Below, piece after piece: positions 9,074-19,100 of a DNA stretch of 64,000 nucleotides. The notes under the pieces are model-generated. The model had not been told where the DNA came from, searched no databases, and saw only the letters and a program-made list of their open reading frames with translations. How positions within the stretch are numbered: position 1 is the stretch's first letter; every line of letters starts with the position of its first letter. Position numbers and translations under genes: made by a program. This stretch comes from Thomasclavelia cocleata (GTDB lineage: Bacteria > Bacillota_I > Bacilli_A > Erysipelotrichales > Coprobacillaceae). The stretch is taken from the NCBI RefSeq assembly GCF_900102365.1, contig NZ_FOIN01000002.1, positions 1-64,000 of the forward strand, written 5' to 3'.

Positions 9074-11446
9074 TTAGTCTTCTTTTCTTCTATAGTTTAC
9101 TAGAACTGCAGTCACACTTAATAACCCAAGTCCTACTAATCCTCCAATTAAACTATTATCACCAGTCTTAACTGATCCCTTAGCTTCTTCATCTTCTGTC
9201 TTCAATACCAATTGACTTATTGCCTTTGTTAATGATGCTTCTACAGCTTTTATTTCTGCTTCACTTGCATCTGGATCTTCAAATACTGCTTTTGCTTTTA
9301 ATACTTCTTCCTCTAAAACTTTCCATGTCTTTTCTGTATAATCTGCACCATTTAATCCATTTGCTTTACTAATCAAACTAGCTAATAAATCCTTACTTGA
9401 TTTTAAATTTTCTGCATCAGGTGTACCTGCAATACTTGCTGTTGCACCAGCACCACGACTATTAACAGCACATACACAGAATGAATATTCTGTACCATTA
9501 ATCAAGTTATTAAAAGTATAACTATTATCAACAGTATCTATCCATGTTATACCATCACTTGATATTTGATAACCAGTTATAGCACTACCTCCATTAATTT
9601 TTGGTGTTTCCCATGATAAGGTTGCAGTTTTATCTCCAGTAACAATTAATAAATCCTGTGGTTTTCCAGGTGCTTGAGTAATATCTATTTTTCTATAAAG
9701 TGAAAATTGCTTACCACTTGCATAGCCACTAAATATTCCTTTACTAGAATCACTTAGCTGATAATTAGTATTGTTATCTGTCAAATATAGTCCACTCATA
9801 CCATCTGTAATCTTAATTACATGATCAGCAGCTCCATTTAAATTAACATCATTACTTGTAATACTTAAAACCCCTTTGTCACAACTTATTACATAATTAC
9901 CTTCCAAACTAGTAAATGTCCATTCATAACTACTATAATCACCAGTAAGATAATCAACATCACTATTTAATCCAACATCTTTTGGTACTAATCCTGTTCT
10001 TCCAGCATTAGTCATAACTTCAGTCGATACAACGTTATATTTAGGTAATGTATTTTTAGTATCAGTAAATACCATAAAATATTTATCACCACTTACAATA
10101 TCACTAACTTTATTGACTAATGTGTAAACATCACCATCAGTCACATCTACAGCAGTTGCATTGAAAGAAGCTTTAATTACAGTTGAGTCACTTCCATCAG
10201 TTACATTTAAATTAATTGTTGCATCACCCTTACTTGCTGCACAAACTAAAACAGTGTTTCCATTACCCTCAACAGATAAAATATCAGGATTACTGCTTGA
10301 CCATTCAAATGTTGGATTTTCTACATTAGAAACCTCTGCAGTTAATGAAATTGCACCACCAACTGGAACAATATCCATTCCATCATTTATAATCTTAACA
10401 GATGGTCTAGCCTTAACTTTATTTAAATCAATATCATCAGGGCTTGTAATAATACGAGTATCTAAATCATATCCACTTTCATTTTTATAACTGTTTCTTA
10501 CCCCTTTACTCTTAAGGTTATATTTACCACTTGTAGTATAACGATTTACTTCTACTCTATTTTCATAAATTGTAAACATTGTCGAAGAAAGTATATCCTC
10601 AGCACTAGTATTAACCTGATTATAATAACCAGTATATCCTGGATTCATATATGTAAAGTTTAAAGTTTCAGCTTTCCATTCTGTACGACTTGATTGAGCG
10701 ATATTAATACTATCTCCTTTAGCAAGATATATACAAGAACCTCCAAGATAATCATCCCAACCATTTGAATGATCATGTCCAAATAGGAAAATAATATTTA
10801 ATCCCTCAGCACCAGCTTCATTAAGTACATCAAATAATAAATTCGCATATTGAGCATCACCATCATTACGAGTACGCATACTATAATGTAATGGTAAATG
10901 AGATACTACAAAAATAGGTTTACTATAACCCCCAACAAGTTTATCATCAAGGTAACCTTTCAAATTATTTGCTGTTCTTTGAATTGTTCCCCTATCATTG
11001 TTAAACCACATATAATCAGATTCATTAATAACAAATACACCATAATCCTTGGCATCATTTGCACCACTTGAACTAATTCCTGGTGTACTAGCAGGATCAT
11101 GGTTTCCCTTTGCAAATACCATATTATCCTCACTAAGAGATGACCATTTTGAATTAAACACATTTTTGATAGAATTTATACCATGCGATGTATCACTTGG
11201 CATATTATAATCGTAATCCCCTGCATATAATGCACCATCTACTGTTGTATGTCCATCATCTATCATAGTATCAATGATAGATCCAAGTATTCCTTCCCCT
11301 TCAGCATCACCTGTTTTTGCTTGATAATCAGAAGCCGCAAAAACTCTTGTTATCGGTGTATCAGCAAATATTGGTGTAACTGTACTCATGCAAAGCATGA
11401 AAATTAATGCAATAGATGTAATAAATTGAAATCTATTACGTTTCAT
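9074..11446 (-). CDS. Secreted wall-anchored metallophosphoesterase with Ig-like, FnIII and FIVAR domains
   Basis: 790 residues. A signal peptide covers residues 1-29. A calcineurin-like metallophosphoesterase domain follows at about 32-300 with Asp40-x-Gln42 (where the family usually has DxH), GD at Asp77, GNHD at 114-117, His183 and GHDH at 223-226. Then come a BIG_2-like Ig domain (about 350-430), a lectin-like beta domain, an FnIII domain (about 590-675), one FIVAR module (about 685-755), and a C-terminal GSVKTGD signal, hydrophobic segment and RRKED tail. Such enzymes hydrolyse phosphomonoesters or diesters with two metal ions; the substrate is unknown. Only a weak Shine-Dalgarno precedes the ATG. 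The modular tail is shared with the neighbouring glycosidases, so it probably acts on host-derived phosphorylated substrates at the cell surface. Confidence 0.85.
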   Translation of the reverse strand: MKRNRFQFITSIALIFMLCMSTVTPIFADTPITRVFAASDYQAKTGDAEGEGILGSIIDTMIDDGHTTVDGALYAGDYDYNMPSDTSHGINSIKNVFNSKWSSLSEDNMVFAKGNHDPASTPGISSSGANDAKDYGVFVINESDYMWFNNDRGTIQRTANNLKGYLDDKLVGGYSKPIFVVSHLPLHYSMRTRNDGDAQYANLLFDVLNEAGAEGLNIIFLFGHDHSNGWDDYLGGSCIYLAKGDSINIAQSSRTEWKAETLNFTYMNPGYTGYYNQVNTSAEDILSSTMFTIYENRVEVNRYTTSGKYNLKSKGVRNSYKNESGYDLDTRIITSPDDIDLNKVKARPSVKIINDGMDIVPVGGAISLTAEVSNVENPTFEWSSSNPDILSVEGNGNTVLVCAASKGDATINLNVTDGSDSTVIKASFNATAVDVTDGDVYTLVNKVSDIVSGDKYFMVFTDTKNTLPKYNVVSTEVMTNAGRTGLVPKDVGLNSDVDYLTGDYSSYEWTFTSLEGNYVISCDKGVLSITSNDVNLNGAADHVIKITDGMSGLYLTDNNTNYQLSDSSKGIFSGYASGKQFSLYRKIDITQAPGKPQDLLIVTGDKTATLSWETPKINGGSAITGYQISSDGITWIDTVDNSYTFNNLINGTEYSFCVCAVNSRGAGATASIAGTPDAENLKSSKDLLASLISKANGLNGADYTEKTWKVLEEEVLKAKAVFEDPDASEAEIKAVEASLTKAISQLVLKTEDEEAKGSVKTGDNSLIGGLVGLGLLSVTAVLVNYRRKED

Positions 11447-11580
11447 AAGTTGTACTTCTGGTATATTATAAATAACTTTATTATACCTTTTCCTTTCTCT
11501 AAATTTTTCAAATTACGAAAGTGATGTGTACAATGACTTATTTTTATTATAAGTTTGAAAATTTTTGAAAGAGTTTCATT

Positions 11581-11602
11581 ACTGTTTTCAATTGAAAACA
11601 GT
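11581..11602. promoter_or_regulatory. Perfect 22-bp palindrome upstream of the metallophosphoesterase gene
   Basis: ACTGTTTTC, central AATT, GAAAACAGT reads identically on both strands. It lies about 135 bp upstream of the start codon. The size and perfect symmetry suit a dimeric repressor or activator. The regulator is not identified, and no match to CcpA or LexA boxes is seen. Confidence 0.5.
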
Positions 11603-12872
11603 TAGTTTAATTGCTAACCTTACATTTTTCATTAAATCTTATTAATATTTATCTACTATTATATTTAGACATAATTTAAGAACATATTATTATATTTTAT
11701 TTCTACTAATTTTTATGATATTATTTTTTCTTAAAACCGCAATAAAAGATTCAATGTTTTTTAAATTATAGAAATATGATAAATTACTATAAATAAAAAA
11801 TCTATTAGTAAAAACAGTAACATTATAACCCTAGAATCAAAACTTTATTAATAGTGTGGATAAAAAATAAGGAAATCAGCTACTAGTATCAGCTCTCTTA
11901 TTTAGACCCTTTTAGTATAATTATCTATACTAAAATATATAATTCAAATGAAACTAATAATATACAATACTTTATTACATAAAAATCATTACTAATCTAA
12001 ATATTATAAACACTCTACCATTCATTATCAAAATTAAAATCCCAATTAATCCTTCAGTAAATATTTATAATATAATTTTAACTCCCAAATAACTATTATA
12101 ACTCAAACATTCATAAGATCTTACAATAAGAAAGTTATTAAAAGTAACTTTTATATAATTTAGTGTAATAATATTAATCAATACTACTAAAATTATTATT
12201 CTCAGTGTACACTTTTATTCACTTTTTAAAACTATAAATACTAGCCAATCTTATTTAAATATCATTAATTAAAAATTAACAGTGTCAAAAAAGTTATCAT
12301 TTTTACAATAAATCCCATTATATTTCTATTTCTTTATTTAACATGATTTTTTCTAAAAAAACATATAAACTTAACAATCTCTTCCCATACAAAAATAATA
12401 TCTACTACAATTATTATTAACCAAACATAAATAACAAGAAACACATTATTAAAATCATATTATTTTTATTAATTAGTTATATTATTCAATAATTAATACC
12501 ATAAACTAAATATAAATATTTTTGAATAAAACATAAAATCATTCAATCTATAATATGCTTTCTAAAAATATTTTCTTTAAAGTTATAAACTTTTCTTAGA
12601 AATACTATTAATTATAAAATATTTACCATAAACATTTTAAAATCTCACATATAATAAAGAACAGTCCAAATAAAATTTATTCGTATACCTATTCTACTAT
12701 CTATATGCATCAATTTTTCTAAAAAAATATAACCCTAAATTATAAACCCTTCTTATAAAACTAAATTTTCATAACTATATTAACACTATCCTATATATTA
12801 ACTTATTTATCACATATAACAAAATCCACACATTTGTAAATGACATAGTTATATATATATTTAATTATAGCA

Positions 12873-12886
12873 CGAAAACGCTTACA
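12873..12886. promoter_or_regulatory. Catabolite-responsive element (cre) candidate
   Basis: On the minus strand TGTAAGCGTTTTCG matches the Firmicute CcpA consensus TGWAARCGYTWWCW at nearly every position. It sits about 140 bp upstream of the lactonase gene and about 40 bp beyond the 15-codon ORF on the minus strand. Carbon catabolite control of one of them is inferred. Confidence 0.6.
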
Positions 12887-12922
12887 TAACAATGATAAAA
12901 CATATGATGATTCTAAAAAACA

Positions 12923-12970
12923 TCAAAAATTAGCCTTAATTAAATGCATAAAATCTTTTAAAAAACTCAT
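12923..12970 (-). CDS. Possible 15-residue peptide with a strong Shine-Dalgarno
   Basis: AAAGGAGGTG at 12984-12975 precedes ATG 12970 at ideal spacing, and the frame encodes MSFLKDFMHLIKANF before TGA. The peptide is short, amphipathic and slightly cationic, somewhat like small membrane-active peptides. No promoter or terminator is obvious, and it could be the remnant of a lost gene. The evidence for translation is only the unusually good ribosome site. Confidence 0.35.
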   Translation of the reverse strand: MSFLKDFMHLIKANF

Positions 12971-13027
12971 GATACACCTCCTTTTATTTCATATTTGTGT
13001 TAAAATAAGATTTAGGGAGGTTTGAAT

Positions 13028-14065
13028 ATGATAACATTTTATGTATCTAGTTATGGTAAAAATGATGATAAAGGAATTTATATTATTAATTTAAACGAAA
13101 AAAAACAAGAGTTTTCTCTTGTTCAGCACATTGTTACACAAGATTATCCATCTTATATGATCACTAAAAATAATACTTTATACATTGCTTACAAAAATGC
13201 TAGTCGTTCAAATAATAGTGGTGGATTAGGGACTTTTTCAATTTATAAAGATGAATTAATAATTAATAATAATTATAATTCTAATGGGCGTTCATATACC
13301 CATTTATGTGTTAGTGATAACTCACGTTATCTCTTTGCTGCAAACTACCTCGTTGGATCAACTGCTTCTTATTTATTAGAAAATAATTATATTAAAGAAA
13401 AAATAGGTGCTATTCATCATACTGGCCTAGGACCTGATCTACTTAAAAGACAAACGGGACCTCATTGTCATTGTGTAGGAATCACACCTGATAAAGAATT
13501 TATCTATGCAGTTGATTTAGGGGCTGATAAAGTGATAATGTATTCTTATAAATATGGTAAATTAGAAGAATCACCAAATCATAATTTAAATATTGTTCCT
13601 GGTTCAGGACCTAGACATATGATTTTTTCTAAAGATGGGCGTTTTGCATATCTTGTTAATGAAATAGCTAATAATATTATGGTTTTCAAATACTATGATA
13701 AATATTTTAACCTAATTCAAGTTATTCATACTACACCTCGGCATTTTCATGGATTTTCTAGCGCAAGTGCTATTCGCTTAAGCAAATCTGGAAAACATTT
13801 ATTTGTTTCCAACCGTGGACATAATAGCATTGTTTTATATCGAGTTAATCAAGAAACAGGTAAATTAACATTGCTATACATGGTTCACACTGGAAAAAAT
13901 CCACGAGATTTTAATATTCTTGAAGATCAATATCTAATAATTGGTGCTCAAGATGATAATGAAATTGAATTATTTACATTTAATGAAGAAAGAGAAGAAC
14001 TGGTAAGAACTGCTAATACCCTAGCAATCCCTTCACCAGTATGTATTACAATTAAGGAGGAATAA
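13028..14065 (+). CDS. pgl: 6-phosphogluconolactonase-type beta-propeller (lactonase family)
   Basis: 345 residues from ATG 13028, with AGGGAGG 7 nt upstream; an in-frame TTG at 13022 is less likely. It shows repeated propeller blades with conserved HTGLGPD, GPHCHCVGITPDKEFIYAVDLG and GSGPRHM motifs of the seven-bladed YbhE/Pgl lactonase family. Members hydrolyse 6-phosphogluconolactone in the pentose phosphate pathway; other lactones are possible. It is followed 6 nt later by the AIM24-family gene. A cre-like site lies upstream. Confidence 0.85.
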   Translation: MITFYVSSYGKNDDKGIYIINLNEKKQEFSLVQHIVTQDYPSYMITKNNTLYIAYKNASRSNNSGGLGTFSIYKDELIINNNYNSNGRSYTHLCVSDNSRYLFAANYLVGSTASYLLENNYIKEKIGAIHHTGLGPDLLKRQTGPHCHCVGITPDKEFIYAVDLGADKVIMYSYKYGKLEESPNHNLNIVPGSGPRHMIFSKDGRFAYLVNEIANNIMVFKYYDKYFNLIQVIHTTPRHFHGFSSASAIRLSKSGKHLFVSNRGHNSIVLYRVNQETGKLTLLYMVHTGKNPRDFNILEDQYLIIGAQDDNEIELFTFNEEREELVRTANTLAIPSPVCITIKEE

Positions 14066-14071
14066 ATTATT

Positions 14072-14746
14072 ATGAAATATGAAATTAAAGGGGATAATCT
14101 TCCCATTGTTATTTGCCATCTTGTAGAAGGAGAATCAATGATAACAGATAGTGGTGCAATGAGCTGGATGGAACCTGGAATGAAAATGGAAACAATTAGT
14201 GGGGGCATATCAAAAGCTTTTGGTAGAATGTTTAGTGGTGAAACAATATTCCAAAACCGTTATACAGCTACAAATGATGGAATGATTGCTTTTGCCTCAT
14301 CTTTTCCTGGAAATATTAAAGCAGTTGAAGTAAAACCAGGTCAAGAAATCGTTGTTCAAAAATCTTCATTTTTGGCTGGAACTAGTGATATCGAAATGTC
14401 TGTATTTTTTAACAAAAAATTTTCATCAGGTTTCTTTGGGGGTGAAGGTTTTATCATGACTAAAATCGGAGGTACTGGTACTGTCTTTTTAGAAATTGAT
14501 GGTTCTGCAATCGAATATGATTTACTACCTGGTCAACAAATGATTATTGATACTGGTTATCTAGCAATGATGGATGCAACCTGTTCCATTGAAATTCAAA
14601 GTGTAAAAGGCATAAAAAACAAATTATTAGGCGGTGAAGGCTTTTTCAATACTGTCATTACTGGCCCTGGAAAAATTATTTTACAATCAATGCCAATTAG
14701 TGCAGTAGCATCTAGTATAATTCCATTCCTACCTACTGGAAAATAA
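14072..14746 (+). CDS. AIM24 / TIGR00266-family protein
   Basis: 224 residues with the typical beta-rich pattern of the family: GESMITDSGAMSWMEPGMKM at the start, then repeated glycine-rich turns such as GGEGFIMTKIGGTGTVFLE. The function of bacterial members is not established. AAGGAGG from the end of the preceding gene serves as ribosome site, about 11 nt before the ATG. It is co-transcribed with the lactonase. Confidence 0.85.
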   Translation: MKYEIKGDNLPIVICHLVEGESMITDSGAMSWMEPGMKMETISGGISKAFGRMFSGETIFQNRYTATNDGMIAFASSFPGNIKAVEVKPGQEIVVQKSSFLAGTSDIEMSVFFNKKFSSGFFGGEGFIMTKIGGTGTVFLEIDGSAIEYDLLPGQQMIIDTGYLAMMDATCSIEIQSVKGIKNKLLGGEGFFNTVITGPGKIILQSMPISAVASSIIPFLPTGK

Positions 14747-14855
14747 AATAATTTTATATAAAATATTTACAAAAATCACCACTGAAAGTATATTATATAT
14801 GTATATATTCTAGTTATGTATAATTAAAATATCTAATTATACAAGGAGGTTTTCT

Positions 14856-16022
14856 ATGATTAATAAGACATCAAGTATTGAATTCAAAAAATATGGTTCT
14901 ACTTATGAAGAACATTTATCATCTAAAGACAATAATCTAATATGTAGAAAATTAAATACATCTAGCCAAGTTATTAGTCATATGTACTGTTTTTCTTGTG
15001 AAGTATATATTGAACTTACAGAAGGAATTGCTTCTATTTTAATTGGTGATAGCTTAGATCCTGAAAAATTAGAAACATTTGCGATTCACCATTATTTAAA
15101 AATAGAAGCTAACAAATATTTTAATATTATTCCTCTATCCCAAGAAATTGAAAGTTACCTAATAACTCCTTCAAATTATAACCTAAAAACTGAATTTTTA
15201 AATCCTCCCTATGTTTATAAACCAATTGTATCTAAGTTAAAAATTAAAGAAATTCTTGGTTATTATTATGTAATCAAAAGTCCAAATTACCGATTTAAAG
15301 GAGAAACCCATAAACATTATGAATTAACATATGTTGATCACGGAAGTCTTGATACAACTGTTGAAGGTACAACATACACATTAAATAGCTATGATCTAAT
15401 GTTATATGGACCAAATCAATTTCATACACAACAAATTACAATCAATAAATCATGTTCATATTTAACTGTTATATTTGATATGAAGATAATTGAAGATGAT
15501 ATGATCCTCAATCGTGTTTTTCACTGCGACAATGAACTTCATAACATATTTAATAAATTTGTTAAAGCTAGTTCTAATTCATTACCATATTCTAAAACAT
15601 TAATGTTATGTTATTTACAAGAAATTATTATATTACTAACTCAACACGATTCTTCTATTGATCTCAAACATATCTCTACTGGCTCAATGCAGCATTTTCA
15701 AGATGAATTATTACAAGAAATCTTAGACTATATGAATTCAATGATTACTGAACCACTAACAATCGAAGAAATTTGTCATAAATTTTCTATTTCACGTTCA
15801 TCTTTACAAACATTATTTAGAAATAATTTAGAGATTTCTCCTAAAAACTATATGGTTCAAATAAAATTAAAAAAGAGCAAAGAGCTTATTCGTGAAAATA
15901 AATATACTATTAGCGAAATTGCATTTATGCTAGGCTTTAGTTCAATACACTATTTTTCAAGAACATTTAAACAACATTTTAATCTTACACCAAGTGAATA
16001 TGCTAAAAAAATATATAAATAA
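14856..16022 (+). CDS. AraC-family regulator with N-terminal cupin-like domain
   Basis: 388 residues. The N-terminal half is beta-rich, with THKHYELTYVDHGSLDTTVEG at about 150-170 as in sugar-sensing cupin domains. The C-terminal about 100 residues hold two HTH motifs, ending in ISEIAFMLGFSSIHYFSRTFKQHF and LTPSEYAKK, the AraC/XylS signature. AGGAGG lies 5 nt from the ATG. These proteins usually activate carbohydrate genes. The convergent neighbour is the GH123/sialidase-like gene, but the target is not shown by the sequence. Confidence 0.9.
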   Translation: MINKTSSIEFKKYGSTYEEHLSSKDNNLICRKLNTSSQVISHMYCFSCEVYIELTEGIASILIGDSLDPEKLETFAIHHYLKIEANKYFNIIPLSQEIESYLITPSNYNLKTEFLNPPYVYKPIVSKLKIKEILGYYYVIKSPNYRFKGETHKHYELTYVDHGSLDTTVEGTTYTLNSYDLMLYGPNQFHTQQITINKSCSYLTVIFDMKIIEDDMILNRVFHCDNELHNIFNKFVKASSNSLPYSKTLMLCYLQEIIILLTQHDSSIDLKHISTGSMQHFQDELLQEILDYMNSMITEPLTIEEICHKFSISRSSLQTLFRNNLEISPKNYMVQIKLKKSKELIRENKYTISEIAFMLGFSSIHYFSRTFKQHFNLTPSEYAKKIYK

Positions 16023-16080
16023 ATTAATAATCTTTACCTATAGTCTACTTAGTTTTATATATAGGTTATATTTTAAATCT

Positions 16081-16123
16081 AAAAAATGGTCAAATACTGT
16101 TATACAGCTTTGACCATTTTTTT
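16081..16123. terminator. Bidirectional terminator between the AraC gene and the GH123 gene
   Basis: Arms AAAAAATGGTCAAA (16081-16094) and TTTGACCATTTTTT (from 16109) form a 14-bp stem with A/T runs on both sides, able to stop both convergent genes. Confidence 0.88.
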
Positions 16124-16143
16124 ATTTAACTCTATTTATCCTT

Positions 16144-19100
16144 TTAATTAATTCTCTTTCTTTTTTTACTTCCATAGACTCCTAATGAAGCAATTGCTAA
16201 ACCTAGTAATGAATACATCATATTTGTTGTATCTCCAGTTTTTACACCTCCTGGTTTTACTAATGTACTAGTATCTACTGTACTTCCAAGTTTCGCTTCT
16301 AATCCAAATAATGCTTTTGTTAGAGCTGCAACTGCAACTTCTACTTCTTCTTTTGTTGCTTCTGGATTATTTAATACTTCATTTGCTTTTACCATTACAT
16401 CATCTACTGCTTTTAATGATGTTGATGTGTAGTTTTCTCTATTTATTCCATTTGCCTTGTTGATTAAATCTTGTAATAAATCTTTATTTGGTTTTAATCG
16501 TAGATTGACAAATGCTTTTACTAACTCTGTATATACTTCATCTACTTCTTCCTGCATTGCATTTTCGTTACCTAATACACCTTCTGCTTTTTCTAATACT
16601 GGTAACATTGCATTCCATGTAGATTCTATGTATTCACTTGCTGTTAAGTTTGCTATTTGATCTACTATCTTTTGTAATGCTGTTTTATCTCCTTTGAAGA
16701 ATTCCAGCATATGCATTACACTAGCTAGTCTATCAAACGCATTATCTACCTCAGCTTGTGTAGCACTAGCATTAGCATAAATAGTTTGAGCATTTTCTAA
16801 TGCTGCATTGAATTCTTCTACTACTGCTGGTACTACATTTTCTAAACTTGCACTTTCTGCCATTTCTATTGCAATAGCTAATGCTGTTTTATTTGTTGTT
16901 TTATCTACAGATTGTAAGTTATTATATGCCACAACTAATGTTTCTAGTGCATCATCTACTTGAACTTGTTGCGAAATACTATCAGAATTAATTGAAATTG
17001 CTTTATCTAAAGCTGCTTTAAATTTAGCAAAACTTTCCTTTGTATAAAGACTACTATCTGTATTTTCTACTTTTATAATAAATTCATTTAAAGCATCACG
17101 ATTTACTAAATTACTAGCATTTTCAATTTCACCCAATTTAAATTTAGCTTGCTTAATATAACATAAATCAGTAGTAACTCCATTAGGCCAACTTAATGAG
17201 AAATCTTTATCCCAATGACCATAAGAATTCATAATAAAGGTTCCATCTTCTAAAACCACTACCCCAGCATAACCAGTATCACCTGATTTAGCATTATTAG
17301 CCCAATCTTCAGCTAATAAAATATGGTACTCACCATCATTTTGCTCCATTAAATCCTCATAAGTTCCTACCCAAGCTATCCAATCACCACAAGTCCAATC
17401 ATTATATCCATCAAACTGATTATTACCATTTAAATCATATTTAATTTCTCTAAATGTAATTACTAAGCGTCCACTAATTGGATCATATGAAGCTTTATGT
17501 CGTTCACCAGCCAATGATCCTGGTAGATCCATTGGTTCACTCCATGTTTCTCCTTCATCATCAGAATAAATTAACGTAGCTGGATTATTATGAGATTGAC
17601 TTCTTGCAAGACCAACTATACGTTTTCCATCTGGTGATCTAAACATTCCAATTTCACACATTTGATAAGTTGATTCAATTGAACGATACTCATTTAAATA
17701 AGGAACTGGATCCGTCCATTGCTCATCACCATTTTCATCAAACGTTAGATATGTTTTAAAGTTTACATAATTATAACTATGATAAACACCCATCCATTTT
17801 TGAATATAATTTCCATCTTCGTCTTTTAGTTGAACTAAGCTTGCCATAGCAACTATCACATCATTATTAGCATTATCATAACTTCTTCTTGAATACCAAT
17901 GATTATATTCATTCCATGTCTCACCATTATCATCAGAATAACTTGTATTCCATCCATATTGATTACCATCATTGTCTGTTCCCCAACCTGGACATGCTGT
18001 AATTAATAAAATTCTTTCAGTACCATCAGCTAAATTTAAGATATACATAGTTGGTGTTTCCTGAGACCCTATCCATGATGATGGTGTATCAGTTTTTTCC
18101 GTCCATGTTTCACCATTATCATCACTAATTCGCATGATTAATGGTCCTTTTCCATGTCCTTTAGGATATGCTGTAATTAATCTACCTGTTTTTGTGCGTA
18201 CCATATCTGGCTGTCCTAAATATTGTCGATCAGTATTAGGAGCTTTTTCAATATCAGATAAGTTATTTTCAGATAATTGATACATTGGTATTTTACTTGT
18301 AATTGAAATATTTTTCTTTACTGTAATTAGTACTTCTTCTCTATATCCACCAGCTTTATTTTCTACAATAATTTTTACTGTTCCACGTTTTAACGCAGTA
18401 ACAACTCCTTGTTCATCTACAGAAGCAATTTGTGGATCATTTGATGTATATGTAATACTTTTATCATCATTATCGCTAATTAAATTAGTTTCGATTTGAT
18501 AAGTATCATTAATAAACATTGTCTTACTAGTTTCTGTTAAATTCAAACCATTCAATAACATATTTGCATTAATTTCACTAGTATTTAACACTCGATTATA
18601 TACCTTAATCTCATCAATATATCCAGTAAATCCAGTACCACCAATAATATCTAATGGCAACAATGTTTTATTTGTTTTAGTCCAAGCATTAGTATTTACT
18701 AAAGTACCATTTACATACATTGATAGACCATCACTTTTACTTTGAGTCCAAGTAATATTATACCATTCATTTTGATTAAAATCATATGTAAAAGTTAATA
18801 CATCTCCACTATTTTTTCCAACATGATACCCTGCACTACGATCACTAGCTAATTTTAAATCAAATGAATAATCTTTATTAGAATCCATTAAAACTGAAAT
18901 ACGATCAGTAATAGGTGCAGTTGATTTTACCCAATAACTTATTGACCAAGAATCATTTTCTCCAACACCTGAACCACTATTAAATGTAACATTTTTATTT
19001 TCTTCTTCAATATACAATGCATTACCTGATTTACCTTTAGCAAAATCAGCCCCATTCACTGTACCATTTCTACTACCCCAATTATCAGTTGCATCATTAT

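Larger units (their letters stand above)
11447..12922. other. About 1.5-kb AT-rich gene-free stretch
   Basis: No credible gene is present; stops are dense in all frames. It holds the metallophosphoesterase upstream region with a 22-bp palindrome at 11581-11602, a 9-bp-arm inverted repeat at 11911-11934, and a cre-like box at 12873-12886. The remainder looks like decayed or spacer DNA. Confidence 0.6.
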
